A stretch of DNA of 64,000 nucleotides from CAVVVS01 sp963751355 (GTDB taxonomy: Bacteria > Bacteroidota > Ignavibacteria > Ignavibacteriales > Ignavibacteriaceae): NCBI GenBank assembly GCA_963751355.1, contig CAVVVS010000049.1, positions 100,601-164,600 of the forward strand, written 5' to 3'. Under the pieces are notes generated by a model. The model worked only from the letters and a program-made list of their open reading frames with translations, was not told the DNA's origin and made no database searches. Numbering within the stretch: the stretch's first letter is position 1; every line of letters starts with the position of its first letter. A program made the translations under genes and the position numbers. Below are positions 8,522 to 17,119 of the stretch, piece by piece.

Positions 8522-11218
8522 ATGATCGGTGAAACAATTCTTCATTATAAAATTTTAGAAAAACTTGGCGAAGGCGGAATGGGCGAGGTCTTCAAAGCTC
8601 AGGACACGAAGCTCGACCGCTTTGTTGCGCTTAAGTTTCTACCCTCTCAAATGACTGCATCGGAAGATGACAAATCCAGATTTATACAGGAAGCCAAGGC
8701 TGCTTCGGCGATGAATCATCCGAATGTATGTACCATTTTTGATATACAAGAAAACGATGGGAAATTGTTTATTGTAATGGAATATGTTGACGGCAAAACT
8801 TTAAAAGATAAAAAAGATTCTCTTTCCGAAAAGCAAATTCTTGAAATAGGAATACAGGTAGCAGAAGGACTTGCAGCAGCACATGAAAAGGGAATAGTAC
8901 ATCGTGACATAAAGCCGGAAAACATTATGGTGCGAAATGACGGCATTGCGCAGATAATGGATTTCGGTTTAGCTAAACTTCGTGAGGATTCTGGTGTTTC
9001 CAGATTAACAAAAGCCGGAACAACTATGGGAACATTAGGATATATGTCTCCGGAACAAGTACAGGGATTAGATGTTGATCATCGTACTGATATATTTTCT
9101 CTCGGAGTTGTCCTTTATGAATTGCTTGCCGGCGAATCTCCTTTTAAGGGAGTTCATGAAACAGCAATAATGTATGAAATAGTAAATGTTGATCCATCGC
9201 CAATTACAACAATAAAAGAAGGTATCGATCCTCAGCTTGATGATATCATATTAGAATGTATCGAAAAAGATAAGGATGAGCGTCGCCAGTCTGCGAAAGA
9301 ACTTGCTAAAGATTTGAGAAAAGTAAAGAAATCTACCGGGCACAGAAAGAGCAGAGTTTATAATGTTAATTCTTCCGCAATTAATACCGCATCAGGTGGA
9401 AGACAAATTTCAAAGTCTTCGGGCTCAATTGCTATTGAAGCTTTTAACAGAAGATTCGAATTGAGAAAATTATTTCCTGTAGTTTTTGTCCTCATAACAA
9501 TTGTTGCTGCCTTGTTTGCATTTTTATATTTCAGCAAAAACGAAACAACTGAAAACGGAGTTTTACAATTTGAGATAAATGCTCCTCCAGGGGAAATATT
9601 TTCAGGGCTTACTCCAAATATTTCACCGGATGGGAAATCTATTATATTTGCAGCGGCCGATTCAACCGGAAAAACAATGATATGGATCCGGCCTATGGAA
9701 TCTATAAAAGCCAATGTTGTTGAAGGCACTGATAATGCTAGCTGCCCTTTTTGGTCATACGACGGTAAAAATATCGGATTTTTCCAGGATCATAAATTGC
9801 AAAAGATCGATTTATCTACCGGGACCAAACAAATTATATGCGATGCAGATGACGGAATGGCTGCTATATGGAACAATAATAATCAGATAATTTTCACACC
9901 TTCTTTTATTTCTCCAATGTACAAAGTAAACGCAGGCGGAGGAACTCCAGTTCAATTAACCAGTATAGATAACTCAATTGGCGAAGAACGCCAGTACCCT
10001 TCCCAGTTCTTCCCTGACAATACACATTACATATATACTTCAATTAGCAGAAACCAGGGACAAAGCAATATAGTTATTGGTTCACTTGATGATAATTCAA
10101 AGCACAGGTTGTTCGACAAAAATCAGGATCTTGGATTTAATGCTAAAGCCTTTTTTATATCTCCCGATTTTATAGTGTTCTTAAAAAACGGTACCCTTTT
10201 TCTTCAGAAATTTAATAATTCAAGTTACAAACCCGTGGGTGAAAAGAGAACTATCCAAAATGATATTAGGGATTTTAATGCATCAGGAAATATGATCATT
10301 GCTTCAAAGGGTAATATAAATTCAAGAAGCAACCTGGTGTTATGTGATAGAAACGGAAAGGTGCTTAAGCAGAATAATAATATCGGTTTTTTCGTTGAAA
10401 TGTTTTCATCCCCGGATGATAATAGCATTGCTTATCACAGGGTATATGGGCCCGATAATGAGCGCGGGGTTATTAATCAGGATATTTGGATATATAACAG
10501 GCAAAGAGATTATAGCACACGTTTTACTACCAAACCCGCAGCTGATATTTCCCCTGTATGGTCTCCCGATGGTAAAAAAATAGCTTACTCTTCATCACCT
10601 GATTCAGTATATAACATTTATGAAAAAGATATTGACGGGAATACAAAACCAAAATTATTGTTCAAGAATAGTTTTGTTACAAAGGCGCCAATTGATTGGT
10701 CTTCTGATGGCAAATATATCTTAGTTGGAGTTGCTGCTCCCGGTACCGGTAGGGATATATGGGCTATACCAATGTTTGGTGATAAGAAACCATTCCCTTA
10801 TCTACAAACAAAATTCACAGAAACTCCGGGCAGTTTTTCACCGGATGGTAAATGGGTTGTATATTTCTCCAACGAAACCGGGCGAATGGAGGTCTACATT
10901 CAGAGTTTCCCCGATCCGGGCAAAAAGTATGTAGTTTCAACCAGAGGAGGAGTATATCCTAAATGGGGTAAGGACGGCAAAGAGTTATTTTATATTTCAG
11001 CTAATGGATATATGACTGCAGTTGAAATAAAATTAAAAGAAAAGCCCGAAATAGGTAAAGCTAAAGAGCTATTCAAAGTTAATTCCCTGGCCTATCCGAA
11101 TATGTACGCAATACTAAACAATGGACAAAGTTTTCTATTCAATTACTGGGAGAATAATTCTAAAATTAAATCATTGCGTGTTATTGCAAACTGGAAATCG
11201 CTATTAAAAAAAGAATAA
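8522..11218 (+). CDS. Membrane Ser/Thr kinase with PD40/TolB beta-propeller sensor half
   Basis: 898 residues. The kinase domain (1-270) is complete: GEGGMG, Lys38, Glu57, HRD Asp129, Asn134, DFG Asp147, an activation segment rich in Thr (LTKAGTTMGTLGYMSPEQ) and a VHETAIMYEIVN helix typical of this set. A basic linker (HRKSRVY) leads to one membrane helix at about 319-337. The rest is a PD40/WD40-like propeller with recurring SPDGK blades (WSPDGKKIAYSS, DWSSDGKYILVG, SFSPDGKWVVYFSN). It ends with the ANWKSLLKK motif shared in form (NWxxxL) by most sister proteins. By analogy, the kinase is cytoplasmic and the propeller periplasmic. It has an AAGGA ribosome site and lies 18 bp before the next kinase gene. 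Confidence 0.94.
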   Translation: MIGETILHYKILEKLGEGGMGEVFKAQDTKLDRFVALKFLPSQMTASEDDKSRFIQEAKAASAMNHPNVCTIFDIQENDGKLFIVMEYVDGKTLKDKKDSLSEKQILEIGIQVAEGLAAAHEKGIVHRDIKPENIMVRNDGIAQIMDFGLAKLREDSGVSRLTKAGTTMGTLGYMSPEQVQGLDVDHRTDIFSLGVVLYELLAGESPFKGVHETAIMYEIVNVDPSPITTIKEGIDPQLDDIILECIEKDKDERRQSAKELAKDLRKVKKSTGHRKSRVYNVNSSAINTASGGRQISKSSGSIAIEAFNRRFELRKLFPVVFVLITIVAALFAFLYFSKNETTENGVLQFEINAPPGEIFSGLTPNISPDGKSIIFAAADSTGKTMIWIRPMESIKANVVEGTDNASCPFWSYDGKNIGFFQDHKLQKIDLSTGTKQIICDADDGMAAIWNNNNQIIFTPSFISPMYKVNAGGGTPVQLTSIDNSIGEERQYPSQFFPDNTHYIYTSISRNQGQSNIVIGSLDDNSKHRLFDKNQDLGFNAKAFFISPDFIVFLKNGTLFLQKFNNSSYKPVGEKRTIQNDIRDFNASGNMIIASKGNINSRSNLVLCDRNGKVLKQNNNIGFFVEMFSSPDDNSIAYHRVYGPDNERGVINQDIWIYNRQRDYSTRFTTKPAADISPVWSPDGKKIAYSSSPDSVYNIYEKDIDGNTKPKLLFKNSFVTKAPIDWSSDGKYILVGVAAPGTGRDIWAIPMFGDKKPFPYLQTKFTETPGSFSPDGKWVVYFSNETGRMEVYIQSFPDPGKKYVVSTRGGVYPKWGKDGKELFYISANGYMTAVEIKLKEKPEIGKAKELFKVNSLAYPNMYAILNNGQSFLFNYWENNSKIKSLRVIANWKSLLKKE

Positions 11219-11236
11219 TATATCAGAGGCTTTAAT

Positions 11237-13954
11237 ATGATTGGTGAAACTATTCTACACTATAAAATATTAGAAAAATTAGGCGAAGGAGGAATGGGTG
11301 AGGTCTTCAAAGCGCAGGACACAAAACTCGACCGCTTTGTTGCTTTAAAATTTCTCCCCTCGCAGCTTACTGCTTCAGAGGATGATAAAGCACGTTTCAT
11401 ACAGGAGGCGAAAGCTGCCTCAGCAATGAATCATCCGAATGTCTGTACAATATATTCTATAGAAGAATATGAGAAGCAATTGTTTATAGCTATGGAATAT
11501 GTTGACGGCAAAACTTTAAAAGATAAAAAAGATTCTCTTTCCGAAAAGCAAATTCTTGAAATAGGAATACAGGTAGCCGAAGGATTAGCGGCTGCTCATG
11601 AAAAGGGAATAGTACATCGAGACATAAAACCTGAAAACATTATGATCCGCAAAGACGGCATTGCGCAGATAATGGATTTTGGATTAGCTAAACTTCGTGA
11701 GGATAGTGGTGTTTCCAGGTTAACTAAAGCCGGCACTACAATGGGCACGATGGGTTACATGTCGCCTGAGCAAGTACAGGGATTGGACGTTGATCATCGA
11801 ACGGATATATTTTCTCTTGGAGTAGTATTATATGAGCTATTTGCAGGAGAATCTCCATTTAAAGGCGTACATGAAACTGCCATAATGTACGAAATAGTTA
11901 ATGTTGACCCTCCACCGATATCAACCGTGAAAGAAGGAATTGAGCCTGAATTAGACGGAATTATTCTTGAGTGTCTTGAAAAAGATAAAGATGAAAGATG
12001 CCAGTCGGCAAAAGAACTTGCAAAGGATTTGAGGAAAGTAAAAAAATCGACAGGACACAGAAAGAGCAGAGTTTACAAAGTCAATTCACAAACATACAAG
12101 ACACAGCCCATAACTCAGAGTGTTTCCAAATCCTCAGGTTCAATTACCATTGAAGCATTTAATAAGAGAATTGAACTTGCGAAAATTTTCCGGTCCGGTT
12201 ATTTCACATGGTCTTTAATATTAATATTATTGACCGCAGTTTTATATCCCTTTTTAAGAAATCAATCTCCTAATATAAAGCCAATTACTGCAACCTCAAC
12301 AATATCGTCAGATAATATTAATATAAACTCGATATATTTTCAAATTTCCCGTGATGGAAAGACTCTAGCTTTTATAGGGGGCGATTCAACCGGGAATTCC
12401 TTTGTCTGTATTAGAAAGATTGATTCAAAAAATGTACGGGAATTGAATAATACCGAAGGTGCATATTATCCTTTTTGGTCATATAACGGCAGGTATGTTT
12501 TCTTCTTTGTCCTTGGAAAATTAAAAAGAGTGGGGCTTAACTCCGGTGCTGTTATGGATATTTGTTCTGCTGAAGACGGACGCGGCGGAACGTGCAACAA
12601 AGAAGGTGAAATTATATTCGCACCTGCAAGCACCGGTGGACTTTATTCTGTTTCAGAAAACGGCGGAACGCCGAAAGAAATAATAAAAGCAGATCCATCT
12701 AATCCACAAGAAAGCCTTAGATTTCCGTTTTTTATGCCAGACCAAAAACATTTTCTTTATTCTGTTCAGGAAAATTATTCAGGCGGAACACCGGAAGACA
12801 AAGTAAAAATAGCATCAATCAGCTCTGATTTGAACAAAACTATTATGCATGTTTCCTCTAATGCTCAATACTCCGACGGTTATTTATTTTTTATTAGACA
12901 GGATGCGCTTATGTGCCAGGCATTTGATCCGGATAACCTAAAACTGTCGGGCGATATATACACTATATCGGGTAATAATAATTATTTTGATCCGAGAATA
13001 AAAGGTGCATTCTCCGTATCTACTGCCGGCAATCTTATCTATATGAACAAGCCTAATAATAATACCGAACTTGTTCTTTTAGATGATAAAGGAAATATAA
13101 AAACATCTTTGTTAAAAGCTAATGTACTTGAATCTGCAAGTTTTTCCCCTGATGGAAATATGATTGCATATAATATATATGATCAGGATGGCAAAAATGC
13201 AGACATCTGGACTTATGATATAAAGAGAAAATTATCTTCCAGGTTAACATTTAATCCTAATTATGATGCGGCTCCAATTTGGTCACCAGACGGTAAATAC
13301 ATTGCATACCTTTCTGAAAGACCTACTGGTTGGGATATTTTTACAAGAAAATCGGACGGAACAGGCGATGCTGAAAGAATTTATCATTCGGATTCGATAA
13401 AATTTTTAGCTAGAATTCCTATTGATTGGTCGTCTGACGGCAGATATTTGTCGTTTAATCAAATCAGTCCGAAAACGAAAATGGATATTTTATTAATAAA
13501 CATGGAAAATAATTATAAAGCGGAAGACTATTTAGCTACAAACTTTAACGAAGGTAATGCAATATTTTCTTCGGATATGAAATGGATAATGTATACTTCC
13601 GGGAAATCCGGAAAACCGCAGGTTTATGTACGCCCTTTCGGCGGCGGCGAGGGCAGATGGCAGGTATCCATCAATGGCGGTATCGGTATGAAGTGGATAG
13701 ATAACGATAAAGGAATTATTTATGTCTATAAAAATAATATTTACGAAGTAAGTGTAAACGGCTCCGGGCAAAATTTTATTGTGGGTAAAACTCATTTACT
13801 CTTTTCATTATCAGGGAAAAAAATAACGAATGTGTATGATGTTACAAACGACGGAAAAACTTTTCTTGCTGCCGTATCATTAGGTAGAAGTATTACTCCG
13901 CCGTTTACTTATGTCCAAAACTGGAAAGGATTGATTCAAGGAGGCTCTCAGTGA
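11237..13954 (+). CDS. Membrane Ser/Thr kinase with PD40/TolB beta-propeller sensor half
   Basis: 905 residues with the same plan as the 8522 product. The kinase domain has all catalytic residues (Lys38, Asp129, Asn134, Asp147), a membrane helix follows near 325-341, and the propeller has blades such as FSPDGNMIAYN and WSPDGKYIAYLSE. The C-terminus ends in the shared VQNWKGLIQ motif. Codons from about 11504 to 11578 match the 8522 gene exactly over a long run (KTLKDKKDSLSEKQILEIG), which suggests recent duplication or conversion, while the propellers are well diverged. Residues 70-90 (TIYSIEEYEKQLFIAMEYV) instead match the 22187 product. An AGAGG ribosome site precedes the ATG. The TGA stop lies within the GTGA start of the next gene. 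Confidence 0.94.
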   Translation: MIGETILHYKILEKLGEGGMGEVFKAQDTKLDRFVALKFLPSQLTASEDDKARFIQEAKAASAMNHPNVCTIYSIEEYEKQLFIAMEYVDGKTLKDKKDSLSEKQILEIGIQVAEGLAAAHEKGIVHRDIKPENIMIRKDGIAQIMDFGLAKLREDSGVSRLTKAGTTMGTMGYMSPEQVQGLDVDHRTDIFSLGVVLYELFAGESPFKGVHETAIMYEIVNVDPPPISTVKEGIEPELDGIILECLEKDKDERCQSAKELAKDLRKVKKSTGHRKSRVYKVNSQTYKTQPITQSVSKSSGSITIEAFNKRIELAKIFRSGYFTWSLILILLTAVLYPFLRNQSPNIKPITATSTISSDNININSIYFQISRDGKTLAFIGGDSTGNSFVCIRKIDSKNVRELNNTEGAYYPFWSYNGRYVFFFVLGKLKRVGLNSGAVMDICSAEDGRGGTCNKEGEIIFAPASTGGLYSVSENGGTPKEIIKADPSNPQESLRFPFFMPDQKHFLYSVQENYSGGTPEDKVKIASISSDLNKTIMHVSSNAQYSDGYLFFIRQDALMCQAFDPDNLKLSGDIYTISGNNNYFDPRIKGAFSVSTAGNLIYMNKPNNNTELVLLDDKGNIKTSLLKANVLESASFSPDGNMIAYNIYDQDGKNADIWTYDIKRKLSSRLTFNPNYDAAPIWSPDGKYIAYLSERPTGWDIFTRKSDGTGDAERIYHSDSIKFLARIPIDWSSDGRYLSFNQISPKTKMDILLINMENNYKAEDYLATNFNEGNAIFSSDMKWIMYTSGKSGKPQVYVRPFGGGEGRWQVSINGGIGMKWIDNDKGIIYVYKNNIYEVSVNGSGQNFIVGKTHLLFSLSGKKITNVYDVTNDGKTFLAAVSLGRSITPPFTYVQNWKGLIQGGSQ

Positions 13955-16347
13955 TTGGCGATACAATACTTCATTATAAAATTTTAGAGAAATTGGGCGA
14001 AGGAGGAATGGGTGTAGTCTATCTAGCCCAGGATACAAAGTTAGAAAGAAAAGTGGCAATAAAATTTCTACCTCACCACATTTCTGCTAATTCCGAAGAA
14101 AGAGAAAGATTCAAGATTGAAGCAAGAGCTGCCGCCGCACTGAATCACCACAACATTACACAGATTTATTCCATCGAAGAAGCCGATAACGAGATGTTTA
14201 TTGTTATGGAATATGTTGAGGGAAAAGAATTGAAAGATATTATTAATCCTCCATCTTCCACCCTTTCAAAAAGGGGAGACACAGGCGGGTTAGCAATGAA
14301 TGACATAATCAATTATGCAACACAAATCGCCGAAGGTTTAGAAGCTGCACACAAAAAGGGAATCATCCATAGAGATATCAAATCTTCAAACATAATGATT
14401 ACAGAAGATGGCAAAGTTAAGATTATGGACTTTGGTCTCGCCAAGGTGAAAGGTGGAATAGAATTAACAAAGGTTGGGACAACTGTCGGCACTACAACCT
14501 ATATGTCACCTGAACAGGCAAAAGGTAAAGAGGTTGATCATAGAACCGATATCTGGTCATTTGGTGTTGTCTTTTATGAACTGATTACTGGTAAGTTACC
14601 CTTTGAGGGAGAATATGATCAAGCTATAACTTACTCAGTCATAAATGAAAAACAAAAGCCAGTTTCTTTCTTTAGAAATGATTTACCTACTGAAATTGAA
14701 CAAATTGTAAATAAAACTCTCGAAAAAGATCTAGAAAAGAGATTCAACGACTTTAGTGAAATACTATCACTTCTTAAGAATATACAAGTCAGTAGAAAAA
14801 TTAATGATTCTACTACTCCAAAACATAATAGATTCTTTGGTAAAAAATCAGCCGCCATAATATCGGCAATTTTCATAGTATTATTGATTGCTTTCGTTCT
14901 ATGGAAGGCATTTAGCCCACCAAAGAAAAACATTACAGAAACTAAAAACAAAATTGAAAGAATTGCAATTCTTCCATTTAACAACATAAAAAATGATCCT
15001 AAAACAAATTTTTTGGGCTTTGCACTTGCAGATCAAATCATCAGCTCTCTCGCTTACGTGAAAAATATCGTGGTAAGACCGGCAAGTTCCATAAGACAAT
15101 ATCAAAATGAAAATGTTACTCCCATAAAAGCAGGTAATCAATTAAAGGTAGATTATATCTTAGATGGCAGCTATTTGAAAGATAATGATATTATCAGGTT
15201 AAACTTAGAATTGGTGAATGTTCACAATAATCAGATTGCATGGAAAAATGATTTTGATGTTAAATATGTTAATACTTTTAAGCTGCAGGATTTGGTTTCC
15301 AGAAAAGTTACAAGCGGTCTTAAGGTTAAGTTTGCCGTCAATAAAATACACAAGGCTATACCGGGGAACTCTAAAGTTTATGAGGATTATTTAAAAGCAG
15401 TCTCATATCCGCATACAATGGAAGGGACACAGCAAGCAATTTCAATTCTTAATAAAGCTATTAAAGTTGATTCCACCTATGCGCCTGCTTATTCCCAGCT
15501 TGGGAGTAGATATGATTATGTTGCTAATTATAGTGTTAAGGGAAGCGGTAATAAAAAAGCAGCAGAAAAAGCATTTTTAAAAGCTCTTTCAATCAACAAT
15601 AATCTATTGAGTGCATTAAACGGTTTGTCCCGCTTATACAATGAAAACGGAAAGCAGCTGCAAGCTGCAAAATTATTGATGAGGGCATTAAAAATTAACC
15701 CTAACAATGCAGATGCGCATTTCAGTTTGGGTTACATATTCAGGTACACAGGCCCGTTGGATAAATCCCTAAAAGAAATGCAGAAAGCGGTCGAACTTGA
15801 CCCAAACAATCCAATTTTTCAATCTATTGGAATTACATATCTTTACACTCAGAAATATCAGGATGCCTTAAAAGTATTTGAAAAGAGTGAAAACAATGCT
15901 TTCGATCTCGGCTGGGAGGGAGAAATATTTTTAAGATTAAAAAATATTAAATCTGCTGAACAATCTCTTAAGAAGGCAATAGAAATTGAACCGGGGGGAG
16001 TTCTCGGTGATTTCTCTAAAGCACAACTTCAGTATGTAAAAGGCAATAAGAGAAAATCTCTCGATATTTTGAAAAGTATGGATGAATCTGTTGAAAAAGC
16101 CGGAATTTATGACGGGGAAATGTATTACAATATTGCTAATTACTTTGGACTGTTAGGAGATGCAAAAGATTGTGTCCGACTATTGAAAATAGCAATTAAC
16201 CATGGATTTTTTGATTATCAAGTAATGTTAAATGATACATTCCTAAACCCTGTACGCGATGATCCTGAATTTAAAGAGACACTACAACAAGCAAAATTAA
16301 AATCTGATAATTTCAAAGATGAATTAATCGATAATTCATTATTATAG
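13951..16347 (+). CDS. Membrane Ser/Thr kinase with TolB-like and TPR sensor half, with a repeat-derived insert
   Basis: 798 residues. The kinase domain carries Lys38, HRD Asp142, Asn147 and DFG Asp160. Its numbering is shifted because residues about 99-114 (NPPSSTLSKRGDTGGL) are absent from the sister kinases and are encoded by a palindromic repeat. A membrane helix (IISAIFIVLLIAFVLW) precedes a TolB-like domain (IAILPFNNIKND) and TPR units. The kinase half is TPR-type in its HRDIKSSN and VAIKFLPHHIS motifs but has AQDTKL, as in the propeller-type kinases, so it looks like a hybrid. The start is GTG inside the preceding TGA with AAGGAGG upstream, giving strong coupling. The STAS gene follows 30 bp downstream and is a candidate partner or substrate. 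Confidence 0.93.
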   Translation: MIGDTILHYKILEKLGEGGMGVVYLAQDTKLERKVAIKFLPHHISANSEERERFKIEARAAAALNHHNITQIYSIEEADNEMFIVMEYVEGKELKDIINPPSSTLSKRGDTGGLAMNDIINYATQIAEGLEAAHKKGIIHRDIKSSNIMITEDGKVKIMDFGLAKVKGGIELTKVGTTVGTTTYMSPEQAKGKEVDHRTDIWSFGVVFYELITGKLPFEGEYDQAITYSVINEKQKPVSFFRNDLPTEIEQIVNKTLEKDLEKRFNDFSEILSLLKNIQVSRKINDSTTPKHNRFFGKKSAAIISAIFIVLLIAFVLWKAFSPPKKNITETKNKIERIAILPFNNIKNDPKTNFLGFALADQIISSLAYVKNIVVRPASSIRQYQNENVTPIKAGNQLKVDYILDGSYLKDNDIIRLNLELVNVHNNQIAWKNDFDVKYVNTFKLQDLVSRKVTSGLKVKFAVNKIHKAIPGNSKVYEDYLKAVSYPHTMEGTQQAISILNKAIKVDSTYAPAYSQLGSRYDYVANYSVKGSGNKKAAEKAFLKALSINNNLLSALNGLSRLYNENGKQLQAAKLLMRALKINPNNADAHFSLGYIFRYTGPLDKSLKEMQKAVELDPNNPIFQSIGITYLYTQKYQDALKVFEKSENNAFDLGWEGEIFLRLKNIKSAEQSLKKAIEIEPGGVLGDFSKAQLQYVKGNKRKSLDILKSMDESVEKAGIYDGEMYYNIANYFGLLGDAKDCVRLLKIAINHGFFDYQVMLNDTFLNPVRDDPEFKETLQQAKLKSDNFKDELIDNSLL
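14247..14292 (+). repeat. In-frame palindromic repeat inside kinase gene
   Basis: This stretch holds an inverted repeat (CCCTTT, four bases, AAGGGG-like) flanked by CTCC and an ACAGGCGGG tail. It adds about 16 codons to the loop after the kinase hinge compared with every paralog in the window. Similar CCCTTT/AAAGGG-GGCGGG repeats are common dispersed elements in Bacteroidota-type genomes (general knowledge, not checked here). Confidence 0.6.
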
Positions 16348-16377
16348 TGATTATTAAATAATTCAAGGAGGTAAAAT

Positions 16378-16725
16378 ATGAACACTAAAGTACATGAAAG
16401 ATATAACGCAACAGTAATTGAACTAAAAGGAAGAATAGAGGGCGGACCTTTTGCTGCGGAATTTAAAGAAACCCTGCAGAATCTTATCAAACAAAATAAG
16501 AAAAATATCATCGTTGGCATGTCCGATATAAAATTTATAAACAGCAATGGTATCGAAATCCTTGTGGGAGGCTATACTACCGTTAAGAACGGCGGAGGCA
16601 ATCTAAAGCTTGTGAATTCCAGTAGTAAAGTTAAAGGAGTGCTCAGCATAACAAAATTAAACCAGGTATTTGACAACTTTGACTCAGTTGAGTCTGCGCT
16701 CAAAAGCATTAATGTTGAAAATTAA
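16378..16725 (+). CDS. STAS-domain protein (anti-sigma factor antagonist-like)
   Basis: 115 residues forming one STAS domain: an N-terminal strand pair (TVIELKGRIEGG), a helix (FKETLQNLIKQ), then the signature GMSDIKFINSNGIEILVGG. In the SpoIIAA/RsbV family this loop carries the Ser that is phosphorylated. Here it reads N-S-N-G at 55-58, so Ser56 is the only serine in the loop. Family role: partner switching, in which phosphorylation state decides binding to an anti-sigma kinase. No RsbW/SpoIIAB-type gene is visible nearby, but Ser/Thr kinase genes lie on both sides, and I infer that one of them may act on this protein. It has a very strong AAGGAGG site 6 nt before the ATG, stronger than those of its neighbours, which suggests higher expression than the kinases. 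Confidence 0.88.
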   Translation: MNTKVHERYNATVIELKGRIEGGPFAAEFKETLQNLIKQNKKNIIVGMSDIKFINSNGIEILVGGYTTVKNGGGNLKLVNSSSKVKGVLSITKLNQVFDNFDSVESALKSINVEN

Positions 16726-16993
16726 AATCTGATTACACTCCCGCAAAACTATATGGTAATTTGCCTCGGGGAACTAGGCACAAACTCTGCCTAAAACCGG
16801 ACTTACTTTTTACAATTAGGGTTATGAGCGAGTCCTGAGCGCAATATGGACTGAAAATAATTAGACACTAAATAATTATCGAAATAATTCTTATTATATA
16901 AAACATGTACAGTTGAGTGAGGCAGCTTCACATAGTTTTCAACGGGCGGTATGATCTATTCCATTAAGCTTGTCTAATACATAGAGGTACTTA
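16726..16993 (+). other. Intergenic stretch after STAS gene, no gene seen
   Basis: 268 bp without a credible reading frame. It holds a weak GCCT/AGGC hairpin near 16759-16776 without a T tract, and an imperfect hairpin GTGAGGCAGCTTCAC near 16917-16931. No tRNA or clear promoter was recognised. It ends with an AGAGG site before the truncated leader frame at 16994. This is the longest gap inside the kinase array, so it is the most likely place for an internal promoter. Confidence 0.4.
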
Positions 16994-17119
16994 ATGATTG
17001 GCGAAACAATTTTACATTATAAAATAATAGAAAAATTAGGCGAACCTGCCTGCCGCAGGCAGGGGCGGGTCTGTCCGCCGAAGCCTGTAAGCAATTTGGA
17101 GGTTTCAAATGATCGATGA
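16994..17119 (+). pseudogene. Truncated kinase leader copy, 41-codon frame
   Basis: Starts exactly like an intact array kinase, with an AGAGG ribosome site, ATG and the residues MIGETILHYKIIEKLGE. It then runs into palindromic repeat sequence (PACRRQGRVCPPK) in place of the glycine loop and ends with a TGA lying inside the first codons of the kinase at 17109, an 11-bp overlap. No kinase function is possible. It is either a relic of a disrupted kinase or a short leader whose translation feeds the next start. The frame stays open through the repeat. Confidence 0.75.
17045..17079 (+). repeat. Double palindrome at the glycine-loop position of the truncated leader
   Basis: Two adjacent inverted repeats. 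The first is a 19-bp palindrome with 9-bp arms (CCTGCCTGC, one base, GCAGGCAGG; 17045-17063). The second is GGCGGGTCTGTCCGCC (17064-17079). The second unit matches those at 27739 and 30605, each placed directly at or after the GGCGAA codons of a broken kinase leader. Confidence 0.7.

Noticed and set aside
10344..10934. Additional plus-strand reading frames inside the 8522 kinase gene
   Set aside because: They overlap the propeller codons in another frame, lack ribosome sites and resemble no protein family.
16726..16993. tRNA or small RNA gene in the largest gap of the kinase array
   Set aside because: Only weak hairpins were found, with no acceptor stem/TTC loop pattern and no terminator with a T run.
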